NCBI GenBank assembly: GCA_003255025.1
Contig: QANY01009387.1
Coordinates: forward strand, 2,046,001-2,110,000
Direction of reading: 5' to 3'
Source: Datisca glomerata
Lineage: Eukaryota > Streptophyta > Magnoliopsida > Cucurbitales > Datiscaceae
Length of the DNA: 64,000 bases
Made by a program: the position numbers and the translations under genes
The notes under the pieces: model-generated
What the model saw: the letters and a program-made list of their open reading frames with translations, nothing else
Databases searched by the model: none
Told to the model about the DNA's origin: nothing
In this document: positions 24,822 to 39,824 of the stretch, one piece after another
Position numbering within the stretch: position 1 is the first letter of the stretch
Layout of the letters: each line of letters opens with the position of its first letter

Positions 24822-25619
24822 GATGATATATATATGAACATAGAAATCGGTGAAGCAGGAAAATCCAGCATAAACAAACAGCTCAAATTAAAATAACATT
24901 GTTTTTCATTGTGTAAACACATATAATATCTACAACACAATTTCTTCGAATAAAAATTACTTTTAAACGACAAAGCAAGTTTTGCCAAGCAATAATATTT
25001 ATACAGAAGTTTTTCTTGGTTCAATAATTGTATGAATGCAGCCTTATATTAGAGTTATTGAGATAAATTAAATCGAAACAATTTCTTACGAAGGTGATCA
25101 AGTAAACAAATCCAATATATATGAGTGTTAACAAAATAATTAGGATAACGTGATGAAAGAAATCCAATGCATATGAATTGAGAACGTTATATCCATTCCA
25201 AGCTTCAAGAAAAGATTAATAGTTCAGAACAATTCAAACCTTTTTACAATATTTTCAATATCTTTTTCTCTTTACTTATAAGAGAAAAAGATAAGGAACC
25301 ACAATCTGACATATTTCAATGTTTTTATAACCACAATCCCTATAAATTAGAAAGTATACAAAAATAAAGAAAGATAAATAATAAAACACAAAAAACTTAC
25401 ACGGTTCGACAGTGTGCCTATGACCACGGGCGAAGATGAGAATAATTCCACTTTAGCTTCAAATTGCACCATGATATTCAAAATTAGATTTCTCCAAATA
25501 TCTTCTCCGAAATAGCAATCACTTACTGCGAATACCAACCAAGTTCAAGCAAATGTGAAACTTGCAAACAGGAGTAGATTTCTCATCATATCAGCTCAAT
25601 TTTCTACCTTAAGAATTTT
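24822..25619. other. AT-rich intergenic
   Basis: Only short frames without family features. No repeat with recognisable structure was seen. Confidence 0.4.
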
Positions 25620-26615
25620 ACTGTTTGTGACAAGACCTAAGTCATAGCCTCACAAATAAAGTGATATCTAACATCAATGTGTTTGATTCTCTCATGATAG
25701 AATTAATTTTTGGTCAAATGTATAGCACTATGGCTACCAGAATAGACAACAATAACATCCTATTTTACTGCTGGTGTCATGTACTCTGCCTCTATAGTAG
25801 ACAACGCAATTGTAGACTATAGAGTAGTCTTCTAATTGATACCACAACTAGAAAGTGTGAAAAAATAACATGTTAGAGATCACCTCTTATAAAGATCACC
25901 AATATAGTTAGAGTCAACAAAATTAATAACATTGCTACTAGTGTCAGAACTCCTGCCATAAACTAGCACAAATCTGCAGTGCCTTTTTAAATATTGAAGA
26001 ACCCATTTCACATATTGCCAGGGTTCTCATGTATCTACTAACGACATTAACTACATGTGAAATATCTGGACAAGTGCAAATTATAGCATACAAGATACTC
26101 TAAACTGCACTAATATAAGGAACATGTGACATCTGCTCATTTTCTTCATCATTTTGTGGTGGTATATCTGCTGAAATCCTGACATCTGTATACACACGCA
26201 TTCAAGAACTTTCTCAATATAATTATTTTGAGACAAAACCAATTTGCCCGTTTGCCTATCTCTCGAAATTTCCATGCCCAAATTCTTCTTACACCACCTA
26301 AATCTTTCATCTCTAACTCATCACTAAGTCGTACTTGCAACTCAATGATTTCATCTTTATTCTTTATAGCAATAAGTATATCATCGATGTAGATTAACAA
26401 ATAAATAAAAGAACCATCTGAAAGATGTCTATGGTAAACACGATTGTCATAGTCACTCTGGAGTAATCATGCACAAGCATAAACGAATCAAACTGCTTGC
26501 ACCATTGCCCAGGAGATTGCTTCAGGTCATATAATGTCTTCTTCAAAAAACAAACATAACCCTCTTTACCATGAACAACAAACTCCTTTGATTGATGCAT
26601 ATAAAATATCGATGA
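25620..26615 (-). mobile_element. Copia fragment: reverse transcriptase and decayed RNase H
   Basis: Minus-strand pieces: 26394-26600 (FVVHGKEGYVCFLKKTLYDL), 26149-26400 with an intact-looking RT box YIDDILIA, then a frameshift into 26081-26281 (GMEISRDRQTGKLVLSQNNY). RNase H is only a trace at 25640-26070, riddled with stops. Gag, protease, integrase and LTRs are missing. It is unrelated to the Copia element at 1934-8816 at the amino-acid details I can compare. Confidence 0.82.
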
Positions 26616-28876
26616 TATTCAGATGATATGTTATAAATACTATTTTATTATTAAGAACAATTCGGTACAAAACATAAATAATGAAAAATCACAAAAGAAG
26701 CAATAACGTCAATGATCTATGAACAATAGATAGTGGTTAGACCGCCAATCAAATCCTATTAATATTGACTTAGTAAAATAACTAGTTATTGTCAGCATAT
26801 AGTCAGTGACTGTTAGGTTTTTTATTCTTCTTGTTTTTTCGTCTGCCATGATTTTTTTCTGCGTGTTTTCTAAAATAAAGCTTTTTATTTACATTACAGC
26901 TTACTGTTAGATCAATTGTAATGACACAATTGGAGATTGATGCACCTTTCATGACACATTTTAAGAAAGAGAAAAATGTGTCAAATGAAAGAAAAGGTGA
27001 AACATCAGAGGCTGATTCTTTAAAATAGAGAAGTAATAGCTGTCTTGGCAAGGAAAATCGATAAACTAAAAAAAGGGCAACAAGAAATGAACGTATCCAT
27101 AGTCATCATGGATATAAAAAAGAGGGAGATACATATAGTTTTGTTAAAGATTCCACAACAAAAGGAAGCTACCAAGGTAATTTACTTAAGATATTATGAA
27201 TAGTTAATTTAACATAACTTATTAAGATACTATGAGTGGTGGTAATGTATTTTCAATTTTTGTTATGAAGGAAAATAAGGATGGTGGTAATGCTAATGGT
27301 AGTGATAATGATGAAGGTGGAGGTAATGATGACATTAATGATAATGATGGTATTACTGATGATGCTGTTGGAAACGCAGAGGTTAGAATCACGGAGGGCT
27401 GCAACAACTAGGCAAGAACAATGTAAAACATAATTATGCACTGTACATGTATAACTATTGACTTATGGTATATAATTATATGTTGTCAACAATATTTTGT
27501 ATGATGCTGATTACCTATGATAGAACAACAACTCGTGAAGGTATTTGTAAATCTGCATATCTTCCTAATTTTTCTGAATTTGTGATAGCTAGAATTTCTG
27601 CAGTTCTTCTATTATAGTATATATATTTGCATTTGCAAATTTGAATTGGAGTATAAATATGAATTTTGTAAATGCTGTCGATGTTAGGCAGGCATGCTTT
27701 CTTTGAAACTAAGATAGTTTTTCAAATGTACATAATACAGGAAGCAAAAAGAACGTGATGGCTTGTTAAGACGACAACGACATACATTTAGAAATCACAG
27801 CAGCTAATGAACTTAGCCCAGAAGGAGCAGCCAACAATGTAGAAGGAGCAGCCACCAGCCCGAAAGGAGCAGCCACCAACCCAATTGGGAATACCAAGCT
27901 TTGAACTATTTTCAGTCTCTAAATGTTGACGAATGAATTTTTCGTACATTTTATGGATTGTTGGTAGCTAGATTTGAAACTTTATAAATTGAATAGATGA
28001 ATAGTTGAATGGATGACTATATGATTAGTTTTTAATGGAGATGAATAGGTAGGATGGATAATGATAGTCTAACAAATTTGAAAGATGATAAGTTAGTTTA
28101 TGCTGTAAATGATTTTGAATGTTAAACAGGTGAAAATTATGAAAAAATTTCTTTGATATGTACTGTTTTAGTAATGTTTATACATGTGATCAAATAATAA
28201 TATAGTATGGGTATATAATCAATACCCATAGTATTTAGTTATCTTAATCTGTATGCATTAGTAGATAAGTTCTTGTTGAATACAATAGTTGAATGTTAGA
28301 CATGTGAAAATGATGAAAAAATTTACCTTGATATGTACTGTTATAATAAAGTATATACACATGAGTAAATAAATAATGTACTATATGAATAAAGTCATTA
28401 TCTGTGGTATTCACTTATCTGAACTGTTCACATCAATAGACAAGTTCTTGAATATGTCAATAAATACAAGTAAAAACAAGTAAAAAAAGACATAAATATT
28501 ATGCAAATGACAACAATAGGAAGGTGTTATATGATTTATATAATAATATAAGTATACGAATATATACTATGAGTGTATAAATGTAAACTTTACAAAACTA
28601 AGCAATTAGTGAACAGTACAAATATTTTTAGTTTGGCCACTGACCTGGTCGAGTTTAAATTTTTTATACAATCCCATATAGGATAATAGTAATACAAAAT
28701 ATTTGAAAAAATATATCTAAAGTAAACATCTTTCTGGGGATAAAATCCATATTCTAAAATCAATGTCCAAAACATAAAATTAAAACTGTCTCAATAGGGA
28801 AATTAGTGTACTGACAGAAATTAAAATCAAAACCATCAAACACATCATGTCGAGCATTTTTTTAGCACCTCTGTCA
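26616..28876. other. Intergenic; possible flank of the MULE
   Basis: Contents by eye: a plus-strand stretch at 27275-27410 encoding a Gly/Asn/Asp-rich run; three tandem 20-21-base units of GAAGGAGCAGCC(A/C)A at 27817-27881; and a diverged tandem duplication of about 170 bases (28118-28286 and 28288-28460, sharing TTGATATGTACTGTT). No gene is supported. I looked for long terminal inverted repeats paired with 31.1-32.4 kb and found none. Confidence 0.4.
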
Positions 28877-31137
28877 CTATCTCTCAGAATTCTTGCAAGT
28901 TTTATTATCATGACACAATACCCCACAAGTACTGCATCTAATTTTAGACATGTTTTCACCAAAAGACAAGTACCTTTTCTTCTTTAGCCTGCCCGAAGAA
29001 CGTCTCACCAATTGAGGTAAAATCTTTTAATCTTTGACATCATCAGGAACGGACCAATCACATTCATGACCAATGGGGTTAACAAATGCTGCATTCGTAG
29101 CTTCATGCTCATTTTTCATATAATACTTTGAAGTATATGGACATGGTGATAAGTTCTTTCTTGTAAGTGCTGCACACGCATAAGAACAAGGGAGTTGATC
29201 TAACTGCCACATATTGCAAGTGCAACACCTATTTGTAATGTTGACAACATATTCAATATAACTATAAAAAACTTGCGATGTGTGTAAACAATGTAAGCCA
29301 ACAATCAATATTAAGATAAAATAAATTTAATACTAAATAATTGAAGGAAATAGTCAACTATGAATGCAATAAATAAAAAGAAAAGAAACATTATCATAAG
29401 AAATCTCACACCCATATTATGAGCAAGCTCAAATTGAGCACATAGATCTTTCTCTGATTCCTTCGTCAAACAAGTAAGTATACAACTAGCAACAGTCCTC
29501 TGTTCATAAAATAATAACTGCAACTTTTGTTGAATATACTTAATAAGGCAAATGACATGCAACGATCTAGCATCATTTAGAACAAAATTCAGTGTCTCCA
29601 CAAGGTTTGAAGTCATCATATTATACTGCCATTAAACAAAGTATGCACGAGCCCATTCCTTATACCCAACACCTTTCAAGCAAGAGTGTATAGAAGGAAC
29701 TATGGCTTCTAAGCAACGTATATGCAATTCAAAATATACAGTCATATATGCCCTCGCACATTTATAGAATAAACTATCATGCTTGAAGCTTTTATATATC
29801 GTCTTTAAATTGATAAGCAGATGTTGCATGTAACAATCATGATAAGCATCCTGGAAAGACTTGCAAATAACCTTTGGGATGTTATTATATTGATAAAAAA
29901 TAATTACCAACTCTTCACGATATCCAAGCACACAACTCAACTTCTCTATAAACCATTCTCAAGCTAAGTCACTCTCTGAATCAATAATCACAAAAGCTAA
30001 TAAAAAAATTTGATCATTACCATCAAGCATTGAAGTGATCAGAAGTGTACCATGATACTTATTTGTAAAAAATGTCCCGTCAACACCTATAACATGTCTA
30101 CAAGTATGACTACCATTTAAAGAAGGTCCCAAAGTCATGAAAAATTATTTTAGCCTACCATCACGATCAATATCAGAATGTGTGACAGTACCTAACACAT
30201 ATAAAAAATATTTACTAAAAACAAACTGATAAGTAGCAATGTAGTGAATAACAATAGTAACTATATATGTACTTATATGAATTAATATTACCAGGATTAT
30301 TCTTCTGCAAGTGGAAGCAATAGGAAAGTAATATTGCATAAGACTCCTTTAGAGATCTATGAATCATATCAAAAGCTCCATTTTTTACCCTCTAAGCTTT
30401 ATAGTAACTTATATTAATGTTGTACGTCACATGCATATGATGAATAATATCTTTAGCTTGTGTGCGATAACCAACTCCGCATATATACTTATTATTTATA
30501 CACCCACTTACAATTATCGAAATAGCTTGACGGTGATCACTTTGTACAATGTCAAACGAACAAGTGTGCTCCTTCAAATACTTCCTAACACACCATATTT
30601 CACCACCTCTATAACGTGAAGCACGTACAAACCACTGGCAAACTGAAAATTGTGCTCCAAAGCAATCAAGTGCAGTGCCTTTTTCAACTCATATTTTGAG
30701 CTGGAAAATGACTTCTCTTATATATCAAAGCAAAGAGGTAACTCATCGGCAACTACTTTATCCACAAATAAAGGATCAAAAGGGTTATCATGGACAATCA
30801 TATGCGATGAATACCCAACCTCTGATAACGATAAAATTCAACCACTAACAACATCATATGTCTTCTTACCAATGCGGGATGTAACAATTAACGAATAATT
30901 TCTCCATTTCTCATTATTCATCAAATTAAGATACCACTCAACATCAGAATCTATGTTAATCTCTAAAAAATTAGAAGTTGATCCTCCAGATTCAGTATTC
31001 ACCATCAAACACAAATTATTAGAATCTACACACAATGCATAAGATACTAAACCGAGTAAAATATCGTGTGATGCATCATTAACAACTAGAAATGGCTTAA
31101 TCTTATAGTCAATGTAATTTCTCCCTTCATCCCACAT
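28877..31137 (-). pseudogene. Mutator-like (MULE/MuDR) transposase, decayed
   Basis: Minus-strand order from 31137 down: an N-terminal region (30838-31137); the MuDR DNA-binding zinc domain near 30640-30480 (VCQWFVRASRYRGGEIWCVR); a linker with an intron at 30192-30291 (GT...AG) that joins NNPG to TVTHSDIDRDG; and the MULE catalytic domain at 29632-30110 (GVDGTFFTNKYHGTLL). Next are the third acidic site NLVETLN (29570-29619), the SWIM zinc finger at 29150-29240 (CTCNMWQLDQLPCSYACAAL), and a C-terminal zinc knuckle (CSTCGVLCHDNKTC) with its stop at 28877-28879. At least two in-frame stops break it: one after GRLK and one at a Trp site after SDLA. The residue expected as the second catalytic Asp (usual ISDRH) reads FYQYN here, so the protein would be inactive even if repaired. 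Confidence 0.85.
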
Positions 31138-32440
31138 TCTATCATAAAAAGAACTATGATATTATTCACCATCAAACCTAAAAAAAGGTATAACAATAAA
31201 GAAGTAAATATCATATATAAACAAAGTACACAATTTAATACTAGATAGTATATTATTATATATCATATATCAAGAATGATAAAAGTTCATAGAAAATGAT
31301 ACAACCATATCAACAGCAAAATATTATCAAAACAATTGTACCATTAAATATCCAGAAACAGAAAAAATACACAAAAATAACAATGTGATCCAAACTAACC
31401 AAATCAAAGAAACAGTTGAACAATATAAACTAAGATTAAGCATACAAATCCAAACGCTTTGTTTTGACACAAAAAATAGAGTAATTACATTTATGCATCA
31501 AGACTTGTTGCGAAAAATAATTTTGAAATTTCAGCTGTAGAAAACATATAACGAAAAATTTTCGATTCTTATCTCTGTCAAGCACCCATAAATTACAGGT
31601 TACATTCAAGATTCTTATCACTGTGAAGAAGCAAAAATTGCGAAAAACATTAAACGGAACTATTGAAACTCTAAATCTTATTTTAGATAAACATGCAGAA
31701 CCTAAATTCTTGAACAATTTTACATAAAGAACCGAGAATATGAAAACATCAAACAAGAATACCGATTACAAAATAAAAAAGAATGAATGAGAATGTACTT
31801 GAATCAAGCTGATAAAAACCAGCTTTGATTAGAAGCAATCTGATACAAAATTACTCGATCAATTTGCCTAATGTAGATTTGCTCGATTACAAATTTGATC
31901 AGAAATAATTTTACCGCGAATACATTTTTCTCAAAATCAATGTTGCCATGAAAGAATCAGAGAAGAAGAAATCAATGGTTACAGAAAAGAAGAAATAACG
32001 AAGGAAGAAAAAAGCTGCGAATCTACATCAACGCCATCATAGCAAGCTGAAATCATCGAACAAGGAAAGTCGCACGAAGTAGTTGATGAAAGAGAAAGTG
32101 AAACCTAAAACAAAAAATAGTTATAATAACGGTAAACTTGTAAAATAACAAAAATAAGCTAACTAACTTAGTTTAAATCTACAAAAAAACTAAAAAGAAA
32201 TGATCAGTTAGCAAAACTGATTTAAAATTTGACCTAAATCCTTAAATTTTCAATAATTAATAAAGTGTCAGCTTCCCTTGAAGTTTTTGAATATTTTCTA
32301 TTTATAAAAAAATTATTCTGTGACATAGGGACAAACTAAGCTACGACTTATTTATATATGATAAGAATTTTGAGAAAGTGTACGTATTCATTGTTATTAA
32401 TGCTACATTTAGTAGTTTTGATATGATTTGAAGTAATTTT
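31138..32440. other. AT-rich region between MULE and microsatellite array
   Basis: Probably the 5' flank of the MULE plus unrelated AT-rich DNA. No open frame with family features, and no paired inverted terminus was identified. Confidence 0.4.
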
Positions 32441-32560
32441 AGAGAGAGAGGGAGGGAGAGAGAGATGGGGAGATGGAAGGAGAGAGAGGGGGGGAGATGG
32501 AAAGAGAGAGAGAGATTGAGATAGATAGAGAGTGAGAACGAGATAGAGGACGATAGTGAG

Positions 32561-32620
<60 letters not shown>

Positions 32621-34272
32621 GGAGGCAGGAAGGGAGTGAGAGAGAGATTGAGAGAAAGAATAAGAGAGAGAGGTAGAGAGAGATATAGAGAAAGGGAGAG
32701 ATGGACATAGAGGGAGATCGATAGAGAGAGAGAATGAGAGAGAGAGAGAGGTAGAAAGAGATAGAAAGATGGGGAGATAGAGAGAGTGTGAGAGAGAGGG
32801 AGAGAGAAAGAGAATGAGACAGAAAACAAGATAGAGAGAGAAAGAGAGACAAAAGAGAGAGTGAGGGAGCGAGAGAGAGTGTGAGGTGGAGAGTGAGATA
32901 GATGATGATAGCAAGATAGAGAGAGGGATGGAGGCAGGAAGGGAGTGAGAGAGAGATAGAGAGAAAGAATGAGATAGAGATAGAGAGAGGGAGATGGAGC
33001 GAGATAGAGAGAGAATGAGGGACGGAGAGATACCGCTAGAGAGATAGAGAGAAATAGAGAATGATAGAGAGTGTGAGAGAGAGAAGGAGAGAGAGAGAAG
33101 AGGGAGGGAGAGAGAAAAAGAGAAAGGAAGCAAGATAGAGAGAAAGTGAGTGAGAGACAGAGAGAGACACAAAGAGAGTGAGAGAGAAAGAGTGAGAGAG
33201 TGTGTGTGTGTGTGTGTGAGCGAGATAAAAAGAATGAGAGAGAAAACAAGATAGAGAGAGAAGAGAGAGAGAATGAGAGAGTGAGAGAACATGAGAGAAA
33301 GAGAGAGAGAATGTGAGAAAAGATAGAGTGAGAAAGTGAGAGAACGAGAGAGAGAAACAAAGAGAGTGAGGGAGAGAGAGAAAGAGAGAGAGAAACAAAG
33401 AGAGTGAGGGAGAGAGAGAAAGAGAGTGAGTTAGAGAGAGAATGAGAGCGAGAACAAGATAGATAGAGAGAGGGGGTGAAGAAGGTAGGGAAGGGGAGAG
33501 ACAAAGAGAGGAATGAGGAGATGTAGAGAGAGAGAGAGAGAGAGATTGATGGGGAGATGGGGAGATGGGGAGAGTGTGAGGGAGAGGGAGAGAGAAGGAA
33601 TGAGACAGAAAATAAGATAGAGAGAGAAAAAGAGAGAGAGAGAGGAGAGACTGATGGAGCGAGAGAGAGAGAAAATTAGATAGAAAATAAGATAGAGAGA
33701 GAAGAGAGAGTGAGGGAGCAAGAAAATGAGATATGAGTGAGTGAGAGAGGGAGAGCAAAAGAGTGAAAGTGTGTGAGAGACAAAGAGAGGTGCAGAGAGA
33801 GAGAAGTGGAGAAAGAAAGAGAGGAGAGTGAGGGAGGGGCAGAATGAGAGAGTGAGTGAGAGAGAGAGAAAGATAGTGAAAGTGTGTGAGAGACAGAGAG
33901 AGAGAGAGGTGCAGAGAGAGAGGGGGGAGAGATAGAGATAGAGAGAGAGAGAGAATGAGGTGAGAGGGAGTGAGAGCGAGGGAGAGAAGAGAGAGTGAGA
34001 GAATGAGAGAGTGTGTGTGTGTGTGAAAGAGCAAGAGAGAGAGAGGATTGATAGAGAGAGAAGAGAGAGAGAAAGAAGAGAGTGAGGGCGTGAGAGAACG
34101 AGCGAGAGAGAGAGAAAGCGAGATGGAGAAAAGAGCGAGAGCGAGAGAGAGAGAGAGAGAGGAGAGAGTGATAAAAGAGAGAGTGAGAGAGAAGAGAGTG
34201 AGGGAGTGAGAGAACGAACGAGAGAGAGAGAGAGAGAGAGATGGAGAAGAGAGAGAGAGAGAGAGAGAGAAA

Positions 34273-34506
<234 letters not shown>

Positions 34507-37500
34507 AGATAGAGTGAGAGAATGTTGAGAGGGAGAGGGAGTGAGAGAAAGCGACAGTGAGAGAGAGTGATACAGAAAGAGAAAGACGGTAGAGAGAGAG
34601 TGGCAGTGAGAAATAGAAAGGGAAAGAGAGATAAAGAGAGATTGAGAGAGAGTACAATTGAGAGAGGGGGGAATTAGGGAGATAAAAAGAAAGGGAGAGA
34701 GAAGAGAGATTGAGAGAGCGAGAGAACGAGAGAAGGAGGAAGAGAGAGAGATAGGTAGGGAGGGAGAGAGAGAGGTGGGGAGAGAGAGAGAAGAAATAGT
34801 GAATTAGTGAGATAAAAAGATAGGGAGTGAGAAGAGAGATTGAGAGGGAGAGAGAGTGAGAGAGAGAGAGAGCGAGTGTGAGAGAGAGGGACAGAGAGAG
34901 AGGGGGGATGGTGAGAGAGGGAGAGTGAGAGTGAGTGAGAGAGAGATAGAGAGAGCGGGGGGCGAGAGAGAGAAAGGGGTGGAGAAAAAGATTGGGACAG
35001 ACGAGAGAGTGAGAGAGTGAGAGAATGAGAGAGTGAGCAAGAGAGAGAGAGATAGAGAGCAAGAGAGTGAGCGAGAGAGAGTGACAAAGTGAGTGAGAGG
35101 GAGAGAGAGCGACAGGGAGAGGGAGAGAGTGAGAGAGAAAGAGAAGGGAGAGTGAGAGAAGGAGAGAGAGAAAGAGATTATGTGTGTGTGAGAGAACGAG
35201 AGAGAGGGGGGACTGAAAGAGAGAGAGAAGAGAGAGTAAGGGCGTGAGAGAACGAGCGAGAGAGAGAGAGCTAGAGGGAGAAGAGAGAGAGAAGAGAGAG
35301 TGAGAGAATGAGAGAGAGAGAGAAATATTGAGAGAGAGAGCGCGAGCGAGAGAGAGAGGGGATAGAGAAAGAAAGGGTGGCAGTGAGAAATGGAGAGAGA
35401 AAGAGAGATAAAGAGAGAGTACAATTGAGAGAGAGTACAATTGAGAGAGAGTACAATTGAGAGAGAGTACAATTGAGAGAGATAGGGAATTAGGGAGATA
35501 AAAAGAAAGGGAGAGAGAAAAGAGATTGAAAGAGCGAGAGAACGAGAGAGAGAGGGTGAGAGAGAGCGAGTCAGGGAGCGCGCGCGAGAGAGAGAGAGAG
35601 AGGGAGAGAAGAAAGAGTGAATTAGAAAGATAAAAAGAAAGGCAGGGAGAAGAGAGATTGAGAGAGGGAGAAAGAGTGGGAGAGAGAGAGCTAGTGTGAG
35701 AGAAAGAGAAAAGAGGAAGAGAGAAAGGGAGAGATAAAAGAGAGTGTGAGAGACTAAGAGAATGAGAGAGAGAGCAAAAGAGTTAAAGTGTGAGAGAGAG
35801 AGAGAGCAAAAGAGTTAAAAGTGAGAGAGAGAGTGAGAGTGAGTGAGTGAGTGAGAATGAGAGATAGAGAGAGAAGGCGAGAGAGAGAATGATGAAAAGA
35901 AAAAGATTGGGACATAAGAGAGAGTGAGAGAGCGAGAGAATGAGAGAGTGAGCGAGAGAGAGAGTGAGAGAGCATGCAAGAGAGAGAGTGAGAGAGAGGG
36001 GGGACAATGAATGAGACAGAAAATAAGTTAGAGAGAGAAAAGAGAGATAGGAGAGAGTGAGGGAGTGAGAGAACAAGAGAGTGTGAGAGAGAGTGTGTGT
36101 GGTAGAGAGTTAGGGGGAGAGAGAGGTGGGGAAAGAGAGAGAAAGAAAGAGAGACAGAGAGAGAGAATTAGAAAGAAAACAAGATAGAGAGAGAAGAGAG
36201 CGAAAGAGAGAGAGAGAAAGAGGAGAGTGAGGGAGCGACAGAATGAGAGAGTGAGTGAGAGATAGAGCAAGAGAGTGAAAGTGTGTAAGAGAAAAAGAGA
36301 GAGAGGTTTAGAGAGAGAGAGGTGGAGAGAGAGAGGGGATAGAGAGTGGGAGCGAGATAGTGAAGAGAGAGAGAGAGAAGAGAGAGTGAAGCGAGAGAGA
36401 GAGAGAAGAGAGAGTGAGAGCAGTGAGAGTGAGAGCAGTGAGAGTGAGAGCATTGAGAGTGAGAGAGTGAGAGAAGGAGAGAGAAAGAGAGAAAGAGAGA
36501 GAGAGTGTGTGTGTGTGTGAGCCAGAGAGAGAGGATTGATAGGGAGAGAAGAGAGAGAGGATTGATAGGGAGAGAAGATAGAGAGATAAAAGAGAGTGAG
36601 GGAGTGAGAGAGAGAGCGAGAGGGATAAAAGAGAGAGAAAGAGAAGAGAGAGTGAGAGAAAGAGAGAAAGAGAGAGAGTGTGTGAGTAAGAGAGAGTGAG
36701 AAGAGATAGTGAGAGAGAGAGAGGAATGATAGAGAGGGGAGATCAACAAAAAGAGAGAGAGAGAGAAAAGAAGAAGGATAGTGAGAGTGAGAGAGGGAGG
36801 GAGAGTGAAAATGGAGTGAGGGAGAGTGAGAGAGAGAGAATGAGAGAGGGAGAGAATGAGGCAGAGAAAAAGATAGGGAGAGAGAGAAGAGAGATAAAGA
36901 GAGAAGAAAGTGTGAAAGCGTGAGTGAACGAGAGAGATAAAGAGAGAGAATAAGATAGTGAGAAAGAGACAGAGTCGGAGAGAGAGTAAGAGAGAGTGAG
37001 AGCGAATGAGAAAGAAAATAAGATAAAGAGATAAGAGAAAGAGAGAGAGAAAAGAGAGAGAGAGGAAGCAAGATAGAGAGAGAGAGAGAGGAAACATGAT
37101 GAGAGGGGGGGAGAGAGAGAGTGAGAAATAAAGAGAGAGAGAGAGAGATCGAGTGAGAGAAAGAAAGAAGAGAAGAGAGAGAGTGTGAGAAAATGAGAGA
37201 AATAGAGAAAGCAAAAGATTGAAAGTGAGTGAGAGAGATAGGGAGAGAGTGAGAGAGAGCAAGAGTGAGGAGAGTTAGAGAGAGGGAGAGAGAGAGAAAG
37301 AGCGAGAGAGAGAGAGAGAGAGAACGAGAGACTCAGTGAGAGAGAGAGAGAGAGTGAGAGAGAAGGGGACAATGGATGAGAAAGAAAACAAGTTAGAGAG
37401 AGAGAAGATAGAGAAAGAGGAGAGAGTGAGAGAGTGAGAGAATGAGAGAGTGTGAGAGTTAGGGGGAGCGAGAGAGGTGGGGAAAGAGAGAGAGAGAGAA

Positions 37501-39625
37501 TGAGAAAGAAAACAAGATAGAGAGAGAGGGAGAAAGAGGAGAGTGAGGGAGCGAGAGAATGAGAGAGTGAGTGAGAGATAAAGCAAGCGAGTGAAAGTGT
37601 GTGAGAGACAAAGAGAAAGAGGTGCAGAGAGAGGGAGAGAGGTGGAAAAAGATAGAGAGAATAGTGAGTGAGAGCGAGAGAGAGTGAGAGCAGTGAGAGT
37701 GAGAGAGTAAGAGAGTGAGAGAAGGAGAGAGAAAGAGAGAGTGTGTGTGTGTGAGAGAGAGAGAACGAGAGAGAGAGAGAGATGACTGATAGAGAGAGAA
37801 GAGAGAGAGGGAGAGATAAAAGAGAGTGAGGGAATGAGAGAGAGCGAGAGGGAGAAGAGAGAGAGAGAAGAGAGAGAGAGAGAAGAGAGAAGAGAGTGTG
37901 AAAGTGAGAGAATTAGAGAGAGAGATAAATAGTGAGAGAGAGTGAGTGAGTGAGAGAGAGTGTGAGAGAGTGTGTGTGTGAGAGAGAGGACTGATAGAGA
38001 GGGGAGATCGACAAAGATAGAGAGAGAAAGAGAGAGAGTGAGAGTGAGAGTGAGAGAGAGAAAGAGGGAGAGAACGAGGTAGAGAAAAAGATAGGGAGAG
38101 AGAGAAGAAAGTGTGAAAGCGTGAGTGAACGAGAGAGATAAAGAGAGAGAATAAGATAGTGAGAAAGAGAGAGAGTGTGAGAGAGGAAGAGAGGGTGAGA
38201 GTGAATGAGAAAGAAAACAAGATAGAGATAGAAGAGAAAGAGAGAAAAGAGAGATAGAGAGGAATCAAGATAGAGGGAGGGAGAGAGAATGAGATAAAAA
38301 AACAAGTTAGAGAGAGAAGATAGAGAGAGGGGGGAGAGAGTGTGAGAGAATGAGATAGAGTGAGAGAGAGAGAGAGTGTGTGTGTGTGTGTGTGTGTGTG
38401 AAGAGAGAGCGGGAGAGAACAAGATAGTGAAAGTGTGTGAGAGACAGAGAGAAAGGTGCAGAAAGAGAGAGGTGGAGAGAAAGAGAGAGAGGCAGAGAGA
38501 GGAAACATGAGATGGGAGAAGGGGAGAGAGAGAGAAAGAGAGAGAGAGATAGAGTGAGAAAGAGCGAGAGAGAAAGAGAGTGAGTGAGAGAGAGTGAGAG
38601 AGAGGATATAGAGAGAGTGGCAGTGAGAAATAGAGAGAGAAAGAGAGAGTGATTGTGAGACAGAGAATGAGAGAGTGAAAGAGAGAAGAGAGAGTGAGTG
38701 TGAGAGAATGAGAGAGAGACAGAGAGAGTAAAAAAGTGAAACTGTGTGTGAGAGAGAGGGAGAGAGGGGGAGATAGAGTGAGAGCGAGAGAGAGAGAGCG
38801 TGAGAAAGAGAGAGAGAAAGAGTGAGAGAGAGATAGGATAAAGAGAGAGTGTGTGTGGCAGAGAGAAAGAGAGATAGAGAGAGAATGAGAGAGAGTACAA
38901 TTGAGAGAGATGGGGAATTAGGGAGATAAAAAGAAAGGGAGAGAGAAGAGATATTGAGAGAGCGGGAGAATGAGAGAGAGTGAGAGAGTGAGAAAGAGAA
39001 AGAGAGATCGAGTGAGAGTGAGAGTGAGAGAAAGAGAGAAGAGAAGAGAGAGAAAGAGAGAGTGAGAGAATGAGAGAGATAGAAAAAGCAAAAGAGTGAA
39101 AGTGAGAGAGAAAGAGAGATGGGGAGAGAGTGAGAGAAAGAGTGAGAGAAAGCGAGGAGAGTTCGAGAGAGGGGGAGAGAGAGAAAGAGAGAGTGAGAGA
39201 AGTAGAGAATGAGAGAGTGAGTGAGAAAACGAGAGAGTGAGGGAGAGAGAGTGAGAGATAGAGTGAGTGAGAGGGGGGATAATGAATGAGATAGAAAACA
39301 AGTTAGAGAGAGAAGATAGAGAGTGACGGAGTGAATGAACGAGAGAGTATGAGAGAAAGAGAGTGAGAGAGAGTTAGGGGGAGAGAGAGGTGGGGAAAGA
39401 GAGAGAGAGATAGAAAGAAAGAGAGATAGAGAGAGAATTAGAAAGAAAACAAGATAGAGAGAGAGAAAGAGGAGAGTGAGGGAGCGAGAGAATGAGAGAG
39501 AGAGAGAGAGAGCAAGAGAGTGAAAGTGTGTGAGAGAAAAAGAGAGAGATGTGCACAGAGAGAGAGAGGGAGAAAGAGAAGAGAGTGAGAGCGGGAGTGT
39601 GAAGAGAGAGAAAAAGAAGAGAGAG

Positions 39626-39824
<199 letters not shown>

